64,000 nucleotides of DNA from Thermobifida fusca NBRC 14071 = JCM 3263 (GTDB lineage Bacteria > Actinomycetota > Actinomycetes > Streptosporangiales > Streptosporangiaceae): assembly GCF_001592045.1 (NCBI RefSeq), contig NZ_BCWB01000037.1, forward strand, positions 62,001 to 126,000, read 5' to 3'. Shown piece after piece: positions 56,232 through 64,000 of this stretch. How positions within the stretch are numbered: position 1 is the first letter of the stretch; each line of letters starts with the position of its first letter. Under the pieces are notes generated by a model. The model searched no databases and had not been told where the DNA came from. It saw nothing but the letters and a program-made list of their open reading frames with translations. The translations under genes were made by a program, and so were the position numbers.

Positions 56232-59200
56232 GTGGCCGACCACAAAGACCGAGGTGAGCTACTCACGGAACTACGTCACCAGGTCACGCTTCTGGAAGAA
56301 GACCTCCACTCCCGCAGCGAAGAAGACGAGTACGCGGCCGTTCTAGAGACGGAGTACCGCGCAGCCCGGCAGGCACAACGCACCGCAGCCCCCTACACCG
56401 ACTGGCGGAACGAGCGCATCACCCAAGTGGCAGCAGCCTGGGTGCTCGGCACGCTGTTCGTCCGGTTCTGCGAAGACAACGGGCTCGTCGAACAGCCCTG
56501 GATCGCCGGCCCAGGCGACCGGCTGGCTGCCGCCCAAGCCCGCCAGCGGGCGTTCTTCGCCACCACCCCCAACCTCAACGACCGCGACTGGCTGATCTCT
56601 GCTTTCGTCCACCTCGCCAAATGCCACCGCACCACTGAAGGGCTGTTCAGCCGCTCCTACAACCCGCTGTGGCAGCTCACCCCTGGGGTGGAAGCGATCG
56701 GCTCCCTGCTCGAGTTCTGGCGCCGCCGCGGCCCCGACGGCACCCTCATCCACGACTTCACCGACCCTGACCTGGACACGCGGTTCCTCGCCGAGCTGTA
56801 CCAAGAGCTCAGCGAGTCGGCGCGCGCCGCCGACGACCTGCTGCCCACGCCGGACTTCGTCGTGGACTTCCTGCTCGACCTCACCCTGGAACCGGCGATC
56901 GACGAATTCGGCCTGGACCCCGAACTCGACGTGCACGACAGCTCCGGCGCCCCCGTTTGGCGGCACCGCGGGCTGCGGACCGTGGACCCGGCCTGCGGCA
57001 GCGGCGAGTTCCTCCTCGGACTGTTCACCCGCATCCTGGCCCGGAACCGCGCGGCCGCAGGCCCCGGCGCGGACCGGTGGGAGCTCGTCCGCAAAGCCCT
57101 GAACTCGGTCCACGGCTGCGACAAGAACCCGTTCGCGGCCAACATCGCCCGGTTCCGCCTGCTCATTGCCGTGCTCCGGGAGACCGGGGCACGCCGCCTC
57201 GACCAAGCCCCGGACTTTCCCGTCCACATCGCGGTGGGCGATGCGCTACTGCATGGCCGGAACGCCGCACCCCCCGACCACAGCCTGGACGCCGACGGGG
57301 TGTTCACCTACACCACTGAAGACATCGGGGACTTGGTGCGGCGCGTCGACCTGCTTGGCCGCAACAGCTACCACGTGGTGGTGACGAGTCCGCCCGCCGT
57401 CCCGGTACGCGACCCGCAGGACAACGTCGCCTACCGTTCCCGCTACGACGTATGCTCAGGGACGTATCCGCTGGTCATCCCGTTTGCGCAGCGGATCTTC
57501 CAGTTGGCGAGCCGAGAACGCGCGGGTTTCGCGGCACAGTTCGCTCCCAGTGCGTTTCTCAGACGCGAGTTCGGCCGGCGGCTCGTTGAAGACTTCTACG
57601 GCCGCACCGTGAAACTCACCCACGTCGTCGACACCTCCGGCGCGGTCATCCCCGGCCGCACCGCTCCGACCGCCATCGTCGTCGGCCGCAACACCGACCG
57701 CGGCTGGGCTGACCCAATCCGCGAAGTCCTCGGCGTACGCAGGGAACCCGTCCCGCCGGAGAACCCCGCCCAGGGCATGGTGTGGCGCTCCATCGTGGAG
57801 AACATCCAGCGTCCCGGGATCGAAACCTCCTGGGTGCGGGTCCGTAACAGCGACCGCGACCTGCGGATCGCCCACCCGTGGTCGCTCAACGGTGACGGCG
57901 CCGACGAACTGCGGCGGCAGTTGGACACCGCCCCCGGGCGCCTCGGCGACCGAGTCGCAGAGATCGGGACCATGGCGCGGCTCCGCGACGACTGCTGTGC
58001 CATGGTCGGCGAAGACGTCCTCCGCCGGGCCGGGATCAGCCCTGCCTACCGGCGGCCCGTAGCCGACGGCGACGCCATCCGAGACTTCCACATCAGTGAC
58101 CCGGTCGTCTCCCTGTGGCCGTACGTGGCAGCAACACTCGCCCCGGAGCTCTCCCCCGAAGCGGAACGCTTCCTCTGGCCCTACCGGACCCTGCTGCGCA
58201 GCCGGGCCGACCAGAGCAGCACCCCCGACCAGCACAGCCCGCTGTGGTACGCGTACCCGGCCTTCCACACCGGCCGGTACCGTGCCCCTCTGCTGCTCGC
58301 CTACGCGGAGACCGCCACCCACCCCCACGTCGCGCTGGTCCGCGGCGGCATGGTGCTCCGGCACACCGCCCCCGTCCTGCAACTCCCCGAGGGCGCCACC
58401 GAAGACGACTACCTGCGGCTGCTGGGAGTGCTCAACTCCTCCGCGGTGTGCTTCTGGCTCAAACAGGACCCTGAGCGGGACCCCCGCGGGGCCTGGCGCG
58501 ACCCGCAGGAAGAATCCTGGGAGGAACGCCACCGGTTCACTGCGGCCCGGATGCGGAACCTTCCGCTCCCCGCCCACCTGCCCGTCGAGCCCGGGCGGAG
58601 CCTGGACACGCTCGCACGGCAAGCCGCCGCCTGGGACCCGGTCGCCCTCGCGGACCGCGAAGTACCCACTCGGCAGCGGTTCGCTGAAGCCCGCCGCGCC
58701 TCCGAAACCGTCCGGCACCGGATGGTCGCGCTCCACGAAGAACTGGACTGGCAGGTCTACGGACTCTACGGGCTGCTCTCCGAAAGCGAGGCTGCCGCCG
58801 TGCTCGCCCCCGACCCTGCCCGGATTCCCGAGATCGCTCCCGGAGAACGGGCCTTCGAAATCGTCCTCGCCCGCCAGATCGCGGTAGGGGACTCCGCCAC
58901 CACCTGGTTCGCCCGCAACGCCATCACCCCGGTCACCGAGCTCCCCCAACACTGGCCGGAAGAGTACCGCCGGGTGGTGGAAGCCCGCATCGACCTCATC
59001 GAAAAACGCCGCGACCTGGCGCTCGTGGAAAGCCCCGACTACAAGCGCCGCTGGCACTGCCCGCCATGGCAGGAGCGGCAAGGAGCTGCGCTGCGGCACT
59101 GGCTGCTGTCCCGGTGCGAACAGCGCGACCTGTGGTTCGACGCTCAGGACGGCCGGGAAGTACCGCGGCCCCGGTCGCTTGCTGACCTGGCTGAGCGCCT

Positions 59201-59819
59201 GCTGCGCGCCCCCGACCGGGACGCGGTCGCCGCGGTCGCCGAGTGGTACGCCGACGAATACCTGGGGCAGCCCGAGGCCCGCCTGGCCGACGTGCTCGCG
59301 GAACTCGTCGCCGACCAGCACGTCCCCTTCCTGGCCGCCTACCGGTACCGGGCAGCGGGCCTGCACAAGTACGCGCGTTGGCAGGAGGTGTGGGCGGCCC
59401 AGCAGGAAGAGGACAGCACCGGGCAGCGGGCAGCCGTTCCACCGCCCCCCACGTATGCGGCAGCGGACTTCCGGGCACGGTCCTATTGGGCCAACCGGGG
59501 CAGGCTCGACCTTCCCCGGGAACGGTTCGTGTCCTATCCGGGAGTGGTGTTCGCCGACGATCCCACGATGGTGGTGGGCTGGGCTGGCTGGGACGATGCA
59601 CAGCGGGCCGAAGTCCTCATCTGGCTCGTGGACTCCCGGGCCGGGCACTGGTCGCGGGAGCAGGTCATTCCCCTGCTTGCCGGAGTGTACGAGTTGTTGC
59701 CGTGGCTGCGCCGGTGGCATGGCGGCCCGCTCGCCGCACGGGTCGCGCGGTGGCTCACCGCCCAGCAGGAGCAGTACGGGCTCAGCGACGACCATCTCAC
59801 CACGTGGCGCCCTGCTTGA
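56232..59819 (+). CDS. pglX: Orphan BREX-2-type PglX methyltransferase homologue with altered motif IV
   Basis: About 1195 residues, the normal length of BREX-2 (Pgl) PglX. GTG 56232 is preceded by AGGGAGG and gives the family N-terminus (GELLTELRHQVTLLEEDLHSR); GTG 56193 is an alternative. Family signatures are ERITQVAAAWVLGTLFVRFCEDNGL (about 62-85), SAM motif I DPACGSGEFLL (252-262), HGCDKNPFAANIARFRLL, CSGTYPLVIPFAQRIFQLA, KLTHVVDTSGAVIPGRTAPT, and C-terminal YRAAGLHKYARWQEVW, YWANRGRLDLPRERF and VVGWAGWDDAQRAE. Motif IV, normally N-P-P-Y, reads T-S-P-P-A (Ser386-Ala389, 57387-57398). The protein is uninterrupted, but no pglW, pglY, pglZ, brxL or other BREX gene is nearby. PglX normally methylates host DNA; catalysis here is doubtful. 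Confidence 0.9.
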   Translation: MADHKDRGELLTELRHQVTLLEEDLHSRSEEDEYAAVLETEYRAARQAQRTAAPYTDWRNERITQVAAAWVLGTLFVRFCEDNGLVEQPWIAGPGDRLAAAQARQRAFFATTPNLNDRDWLISAFVHLAKCHRTTEGLFSRSYNPLWQLTPGVEAIGSLLEFWRRRGPDGTLIHDFTDPDLDTRFLAELYQELSESARAADDLLPTPDFVVDFLLDLTLEPAIDEFGLDPELDVHDSSGAPVWRHRGLRTVDPACGSGEFLLGLFTRILARNRAAAGPGADRWELVRKALNSVHGCDKNPFAANIARFRLLIAVLRETGARRLDQAPDFPVHIAVGDALLHGRNAAPPDHSLDADGVFTYTTEDIGDLVRRVDLLGRNSYHVVVTSPPAVPVRDPQDNVAYRSRYDVCSGTYPLVIPFAQRIFQLASRERAGFAAQFAPSAFLRREFGRRLVEDFYGRTVKLTHVVDTSGAVIPGRTAPTAIVVGRNTDRGWADPIREVLGVRREPVPPENPAQGMVWRSIVENIQRPGIETSWVRVRNSDRDLRIAHPWSLNGDGADELRRQLDTAPGRLGDRVAEIGTMARLRDDCCAMVGEDVLRRAGISPAYRRPVADGDAIRDFHISDPVVSLWPYVAATLAPELSPEAERFLWPYRTLLRSRADQSSTPDQHSPLWYAYPAFHTGRYRAPLLLAYAETATHPHVALVRGGMVLRHTAPVLQLPEGATEDDYLRLLGVLNSSAVCFWLKQDPERDPRGAWRDPQEESWEERHRFTAARMRNLPLPAHLPVEPGRSLDTLARQAAAWDPVALADREVPTRQRFAEARRASETVRHRMVALHEELDWQVYGLYGLLSESEAAAVLAPDPARIPEIAPGERAFEIVLARQIAVGDSATTWFARNAITPVTELPQHWPEEYRRVVEARIDLIEKRRDLALVESPDYKRRWHCPPWQERQGAALRHWLLSRCEQRDLWFDAQDGREVPRPRSLADLAERLLRAPDRDAVAAVAEWYADEYLGQPEARLADVLAELVADQHVPFLAAYRYRAAGLHKYARWQEVWAAQQEEDSTGQRAAVPPPPTYAAADFRARSYWANRGRLDLPRERFVSYPGVVFADDPTMVVGWAGWDDAQRAEVLIWLVDSRAGHWSREQVIPLLAGVYELLPWLRRWHGGPLAARVARWLTAQQEQYGLSDDHLTTWRPA

Positions 59820-59885
59820 CCATCGCCACGGGTCCCCTGCTCCTTTCCGCTGCGTCTCGGCGCGGTGGGACGCGGGGAGGGACGG

Positions 59886-60548
59886 CTACGACGTGGGGCC
59901 GCACACGTCGGCGAGGATGTCCAGCATCGCGATCGGGTCGGGCAGGTGCACGGGGGTGGACCGTCCGTAGGGGGAGCGGATCCATTCGACGGTCCGTCCG
60001 GAAGGCAGCAGCGACGGGGGCGCGGGAATGTAGCTGTCGCGGCAGTGCCAGCGCAGCCCCGGCATGTCCTCGACTGTCTCGGGGAAGCAGTCCAGGCGGC
60101 ACGACCACCATTCGTCTTCGTCGATCGGCGACCGGGTGGCGACGAAGAACAGATACCGTTCGGAGTCCAGGACCGCGACCGGGCCGAGGGTGAGCCCTGC
60201 ACGGTCCATCTGGGCCATGGCCATCACCCCGGCACTGGTGGGCACGTCGAGGACGTCGAAGACCCGTCCGGTGGGCAGGATGATGTTCGCCTCAGGGGTG
60301 GCGGACCACCAGCGCCGGATCGTGTCGGGGTCGGTACTGGCCTCCATCGCCCACGCGGCACTGATCGGGTGGACTCCCGGAGCCGGACAGCCCAGCCGGT
60401 CGCAGGTACAGGACCGCGGCCCCTCCCGGTTGGGTTGGGCACCCCGGCATACCGGCCATCCCAGGGCCGCGTACTCCAACGCGGCATCGACCATGGCAGC
60501 CCGTTTCTGGCGACGGCGCCTGAGTCTGCCGCCCAATACACCGACCAT
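59886..60548 (-). CDS. Prim-pol-like (bifunctional DNA primase/polymerase N-terminal domain) protein
   Basis: A 220-residue single-domain protein of the archaeo-eukaryotic primase-like group. It shows ALEYAALGWPVCRGAQPN at the N-terminus, a small zinc-like CTCDRLGC motif (residues 48-54), PISAAWAMEASTDPDTIRRWW (the DATTDPxxIxxWW-like region), and the NIILPTGRVFDVLDVP strand where the metal-binding D-x-D usually occurs. Here the second acid of that pair is replaced by Pro (DVLDVP, residues 98-103), so polymerase activity is doubtful. ATG 60548 is preferred; a longer frame starts at 60584. It is convergent with pglX, with a 66-base gap. No helicase or polymerase gene is near. Confidence 0.75.
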   Translation of the reverse strand: MVGVLGGRLRRRRQKRAAMVDAALEYAALGWPVCRGAQPNREGPRSCTCDRLGCPAPGVHPISAAWAMEASTDPDTIRRWWSATPEANIILPTGRVFDVLDVPTSAGVMAMAQMDRAGLTLGPVAVLDSERYLFFVATRSPIDEDEWWSCRLDCFPETVEDMPGLRWHCRDSYIPAPPSLLPSGRTVEWIRSPYGRSTPVHLPDPIAMLDILADVCGPTS

Positions 60549-60683
60549 GAATCCCCCATCACCTCTCGTGCCGGCCACCGACATCCGGCGCGGGAATCCG
60601 TACGGTCGGGCCCGCGGGTGTCGGGGCTGATTCCGGCTTCCTCAGCACCCGTGTGAGCCGCCGGGGAGTGGTCCGTGGTCCGG

Positions 60684-61667
60684 TCACCGCAAGAGCCGCG
60701 CTGCTTCGGTAGCCCAGTAGGTGAGGATCTGTCCGGCTCCCGCCCTCCGGTAGGAGGTGAGGATTTCCACGATCACTCGCTCCCGGTCCAGCCAGCCGTT
60801 GCGGGCTGCTGCCTCGACCATCGCGTACTCGCCGCTGACCTGGTAGGCGGAGACCGGCACGGTGACGGCTTCGGCGACCTTGGCCACGATGTCCAGGTAG
60901 GCCAGCCCCGGTTTGACCATCACCATGTCCGCTCCTTCGGCCAGGTCCAGCTCGACCTCGCGCAGCGCCTCCTTAGCGTTGGCCGGGTCCTGCTGGTAGC
61001 TGGAACGGTCACCGAACTGCGGTGCACACTCGGCGGCGTCTCGGAACGGTCCGTAGAACGCCGAAGCGTACTTGGCAGCGTAGGAGAGGATCGCGACGCC
61101 GGTGTACCCGGCCCCGTCCAATGCGGCGCGGATCGCCCCGACCTGGCCGTCCATCATGCCGCTGGGGGCGACCACATCCGTGCCGGCCTCGGCCTGGGCC
61201 ACCGCGATGGAGGCGTACCGCTCCAGGGTGGCGTCGTTGTCGACCTCGTTCCCTTCGGTGAGCACTCCGCAATGTCCGTGCGAAGTGTACTCGTCCAAAC
61301 ACAGATCGGTCATCACGACGACCGCATTGCCCAGGTCTGCGGTGAGTTTCCGCAACGCCACCTGGACGATCCCGTCGGGGTCGTCGGCTGCTGACCCGCG
61401 TTCGTCCTTGACGGCGGGAACCCCGAACAGCATGATCCCGCCGACCCCGGCCTCGACCGCTTCTTCCGCGCTCTTCCGCAGGCTGTCCAGGGTGTGCTGG
61501 TAGACGCCCGGCATGGAGCTGATCTCCTGCGGCGCGTCGATGCCCTCCTTGACGAACATCGGCAGGATGAGCTCTTCGGGCCGGACGCGGGTCTCCGCGA
61601 CCAGCCGCCGCATCGCGGCTGTGGTGCGCAACCGCCGCGGTCGCGCCAGCGGGAAACGGGCCGTCAT
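60684..61667 (-). CDS. hemB: Delta-aminolevulinic acid dehydratase (porphobilinogen synthase)
   Basis: A 327-residue enzyme condensing two 5-aminolevulinates to porphobilinogen. The Schiff-base lysines are Lys199 (SYAAKYASAFYGPFRDA) and Lys252 (MVMVKPGLAYLD). The metal loop is DLCLDEYTSHGHCG, with Cys123 and Cys133 but Asp125 in the middle, between the all-cysteine zinc type and the aspartate-rich magnesium type. The gene follows cobA/hemD on the same strand by 22 bases. Confidence 0.96.
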   Translation of the reverse strand: MTARFPLARPRRLRTTAAMRRLVAETRVRPEELILPMFVKEGIDAPQEISSMPGVYQHTLDSLRKSAEEAVEAGVGGIMLFGVPAVKDERGSAADDPDGIVQVALRKLTADLGNAVVVMTDLCLDEYTSHGHCGVLTEGNEVDNDATLERYASIAVAQAEAGTDVVAPSGMMDGQVGAIRAALDGAGYTGVAILSYAAKYASAFYGPFRDAAECAPQFGDRSSYQQDPANAKEALREVELDLAEGADMVMVKPGLAYLDIVAKVAEAVTVPVSAYQVSGEYAMVEAAARNGWLDRERVIVEILTSYRRAGAGQILTYWATEAARLLR

Positions 61668-61689
61668 ACGGGTTCTCTCCTGTCCTGAA

Positions 61690-63381
61690 TCAGATCATGA
61701 GGTTCTTACGGCGACGCCCCCGGCGCTTCTGGCTGGGCCGCAGCACGGGCTTGCCCGCTTCGATCGCCGCCTGCCGCTGGGCGGCACCGAACTCTGCGAG
61801 CGCTTCGGCCAGCGCTGCCACCGACGCCTTCGGCGCGCGGACGTCGACACGCAGGCCGAACTCTTCCGCGGTTTTCGCGGTCTCCGGCCCGATCACGGCG
61901 ATCACGGTGGTGGCGTGCGGCTTGCCCGCGATCCCGACGAGGTTGCGGACCGTGGAGGACGAGGTGAACATCACCGCGTCGAACCCGCCGCCCTTGATGG
62001 CTTCGCGGATAGGTGCGGGCGGGGGTGCGGCCCGCACCGTCCGGTAGGCGGTGACGTCGTCGACCTCCCAGCCGAGGTTCACCAAGCCTTCGGAGAGGAC
62101 CTCGGTGGCGATGTCGGCGCGGGGCAGCAGGACCCGCTCGATCGGGTCGATATCCGGGTCGTAGGGCGGCCACACTTCAACGAGCCCGGCCGCGGACTGC
62201 TTGTCCTCCGGCGGCTGCAGGTCCGGGTGGATGCCGAAGGCGCGGAGCGCGGCCGCGGTCTGCTCCCCGACCGCGGCGACTTTCACCCCGGCGAAAGCCC
62301 GCGCATCCAAACCGTAGTCTTCGATACGCTCCCGGATGGCTTTGACCGCGTTCACCGAGGTGAACGCCACCCACTGGTAGCGTCCGGTGACCAGGCCGCG
62401 GACCGCCCGCTCCATCTGCTGCGGTGTGCGCGGCGGCTCCACCGAGATCGTCGGCACCTCCTCGGGTACCGCGCCGTAGCTGCGCAACTGCTCGGAGAGG
62501 GCCGGGGCCTGCTGGCGGGTGCGCGGCACCAGGACCCGCCAGCCGAACAAGGGCTTGGTTTCGAACCAGGACAGCTTCTTCTGGCGCTGCGCCACCCCTT
62601 CCCCGACGATGAGCAGCGACGGACGGGGGATGGTGTGCCCCTTGGCGTCGGCGGCTTTCAGATCGGCCGCCAGCCGGGCCAGGGTTGAGGTGATAGTGGT
62701 CTGGTAGGTGGTCGTCCCCATCCGGGTCACCGTGACCGGTGTGGTGTCGGGCCGACCGCCGGCGATCAAGGTCTTGCAGATCCGGTCGAGGCCGGGGCCT
62801 TTCGCGTCCGGATCGTCCTCGGTGGGCGCATCCGGGTGGAGCACGACCAGGGTCGCCTTGCTCTGCGCAGCGTTGACCCAGTCCACGTCAGTGTCGGCAG
62901 CGTCGAGGATCCGCACCTCGTTGGTGCCGTGCGGCAGCAGCTCGGTTCCCGCGTAGGCAGGGACGGCGGTAATCGAGGAGAGCCCCGGCACGATCTCGAA
63001 CTCGATCCCCGCGTCGCTGGCAGCCTCGGCAAGAGCCGCGCCCTGGCCGCTCAGCAGCGGGTCGCCCGGGTAGAGGCGGACGACACGCAGTCCTTGCGCA
63101 GCCTTGGAGAGCGCGAACGCGTCACCGCTGTCCCCGTACTCGTCCGGGTCGACGATGACCGTGTCAGGGCGGCAGTGGCTCAGCAGCCCTTTCCGGTGCC
63201 GGGCAAGATGCGGCGGTTCACGGAACGTGAGGACGACGTCGGCCTGACCCAGCAGCGCGGCGCCCCGCAGTGTCAGCAGCTCGGCGTCGCCCGGTCCAGC
63301 ACCCACCAGCGCGATGTGACCGGCGGCGGGCTTGGCGGCGTGCTCGGCCCCGGTAGCCGGGGTCTCAGTCTGCGGGTTCAC
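61690..63381 (-). CDS. Fused uroporphyrinogen-III C-methyltransferase / uroporphyrinogen-III synthase
   Basis: A 563-residue bifunctional protein. Residues 20-265 are a SUMT/CobA-type methyltransferase domain (IALVGAGPGDAELLTLRGAALL, RLYPGDPLLSGQG, VPGLSSITAVPAYAG, and LLIVGEGVAQR at its end). Residues 280-545 are a HemD domain (WRVLVPRTRQQAPALSEQLR, WVAFTSVNAVKAI, VAAVGEQTAAALRAFG, FDAVMFTSSSTVRNLV, IAVIGPETAKTAEEFGL). It closes hydroxymethylbilane to uroporphyrinogen III and could methylate it to precorrin-2 for siroheme or cobalamin. This fusion is common in actinobacteria. The basic tail RRGRRRK is unusual but not unique. It lies between hemC and hemB. Confidence 0.94.
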   Translation of the reverse strand: MNPQTETPATGAEHAAKPAAGHIALVGAGPGDAELLTLRGAALLGQADVVLTFREPPHLARHRKGLLSHCRPDTVIVDPDEYGDSGDAFALSKAAQGLRVVRLYPGDPLLSGQGAALAEAASDAGIEFEIVPGLSSITAVPAYAGTELLPHGTNEVRILDAADTDVDWVNAAQSKATLVVLHPDAPTEDDPDAKGPGLDRICKTLIAGGRPDTTPVTVTRMGTTTYQTTITSTLARLAADLKAADAKGHTIPRPSLLIVGEGVAQRQKKLSWFETKPLFGWRVLVPRTRQQAPALSEQLRSYGAVPEEVPTISVEPPRTPQQMERAVRGLVTGRYQWVAFTSVNAVKAIRERIEDYGLDARAFAGVKVAAVGEQTAAALRAFGIHPDLQPPEDKQSAAGLVEVWPPYDPDIDPIERVLLPRADIATEVLSEGLVNLGWEVDDVTAYRTVRAAPPPAPIREAIKGGGFDAVMFTSSSTVRNLVGIAGKPHATTVIAVIGPETAKTAEEFGLRVDVRAPKASVAALAEALAEFGAAQRQAAIEAGKPVLRPSQKRRGRRRKNLMI

Positions 63382-63431
63382 TTCGCTCCTCTTCTCACCT
63401 GTCCGCGTCCCTGGCTTCGGCGGGACTCGTG

Positions 63432-64000
63432 TCAGCTCTCTCCTCTTCCCGCCGCGGCGTCGGCCACGATCTGATCGGCCCCCTGCTCGATCATGTCGTG
63501 GGCGAGCTGGCGGCCGAGTGCGGTGGCCGCCTGGACCGCGTCGGGGAATTCGGTGACGGTGACGGTCTGCTCGGCGCGCACAGCCTGACTGCCGTCCGTG
63601 GCGACGACCGCGGCGCGCAGGCGGAGGCGATCCTCAGCCACGAACTCGGCGTAGGCGCCCACCGGGGCGGCGCATCCGGCTTCTAGTTCCGCCAGGATGA
63701 CACGTTCCGCGGTGACCGCGGCCCGGGTGGGGAGATGGTCGACCGCGGTGAGATAGCGCAACGGTCCGGTGAAGTCGGCGGTGCGGCATTCGACGGCGAG
63801 CGCGCCCTGGCCGGGGGCAGGCAGGACCTGGTCCACGTCGAAGACGTCGGTAACGTCGTCGAGGCGGCCCACCCGGTGCAGTCCGGCGTAGGCGAGTACG
63901 ACCGCGTCGAGTTCTCCAGAAGCGACTTTGCCCAGCCGGGTCTCTGCGTTGCCGCGGATCGGCACGTAGCGCAGGTCGGGGCGGAGCGCGGCGAGCTGCG
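63432..64000 (-). CDS. hemC: Porphobilinogen deaminase (hydroxymethylbilane synthase), partial
   Basis: The 3' part of hemC; the coding frame continues past the end of the window, so the N-terminal half is missing. About 189 C-terminal residues are visible. Diagnostic segments are QLAALRPDLRYVPIRGNAETRL, AVVLAYAGLHRVGR and LPAPGQGALAVECR. LEAGCAAPVGAYAEF carries the cysteine that binds the dipyrromethane cofactor. It polymerises four porphobilinogens. It is the first visible gene of the hemC-cobA/hemD-hemB run on the minus strand, 50 bases before hemD. Confidence 0.95.
   Translation of the reverse strand, partial: QLAALRPDLRYVPIRGNAETRLGKVASGELDAVVLAYAGLHRVGRLDDVTDVFDVDQVLPAPGQGALAVECRTADFTGPLRYLTAVDHLPTRAAVTAERVILAELEAGCAAPVGAYAEFVAEDRLRLRAAVVATDGSQAVRAEQTVTVTEFPDAVQAATALGRQLAHDMIEQGADQIVADAAAGRGES

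Noticed and set aside
57456-59795. A 779-codon minus-strand frame inside pglX
   Set aside because: Antisense to pglX, which has strong family matches over its full length.
55646-60683. A complete BREX or Pgl defence island
   Set aside because: Only pglX is recognisable; no kinase (PglW), PglY, PglZ, BrxA, BrxB, BrxC or BrxL gene is found in the flanking sequence.

Overview
The window is high-GC DNA from an actinomycete, most likely a thermophilic cellulose degrader very close to Thermobifida fusca. The evidence is a BldC homologue, the MurT/GatD pair, a mycobacterial-type bS22 mini-protein and a menaquinone-type respiratory chain, plus a GH5-CBM3 endoglucanase matching what I remember of T. 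fusca Cel5B, preceded by a CelR-like operator. The species name is inference from memory, not a database match. I saw no rRNA, tRNA, CRISPR array, insertion sequence or prophage.

Layout. 1-6 kb: end of a 2-oxoacid:ferredoxin oxidoreductase (korA partial, korB), an SDR-like reductase, a protein with a tyrosine/glutamine-rich tail, msrA, rarD and a PRC-barrel/DUF2382 stress protein. 6-24.4 kb: a minus-strand block with menaquinone reductase, all fourteen complex I subunits (nuoA to nuoN) and a polyprenyl diphosphate synthase. A textbook Rex operator sits upstream of the first gene. 24.8-26.9 kb: menG, a DUF4229 protein, bldC and a small membrane protein. 27-31 kb: cytochrome c maturation operon (resA-like, ccdA, resB, ccsB). 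31-36 kb: conserved actinobacterial housekeeping genes (excisionase-like HTH protein, phosphatase-like protein, acuC-like deacetylase, proC, TIM-barrel isomerase). 36.7-42.3 kb: radA, secreted cel5B, then murT-gatD. 42.5-49.8 kb: a membrane protein with a degenerate P-loop, an ECF sigma factor fused to a zinc-finger/transmembrane anti-sigma-like tail, a rhodanese-DUF1416 pair, an LmeA-like lipoprotein-type protein and an unusual membrane protein fused to an ABM domain. 49.9-54.4 kb: HAD phosphatase, epimerase, bS22, histidine phosphatase and hemL. 55-60.5 kb: rraA, a stand-alone BREX-2-type PglX with an altered catalytic motif, and a convergent prim-pol-like protein. 60.7-64 kb: hemB, cobA/hemD and hemC (partial).

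How it fits together. Much of the window serves electron transfer and its cofactors: complex I, menaquinone synthesis and reduction, cytochrome c maturation, and heme synthesis. The Rex operator suggests the NADH/NAD+ ratio controls the complex I block. The least ordinary features are the orphan PglX lying between rraA and the hem genes with no other BREX/Pgl gene in view, the adjacent pseudo-ATPase and membrane-tethered sigma factor, and the ABM membrane fusion.
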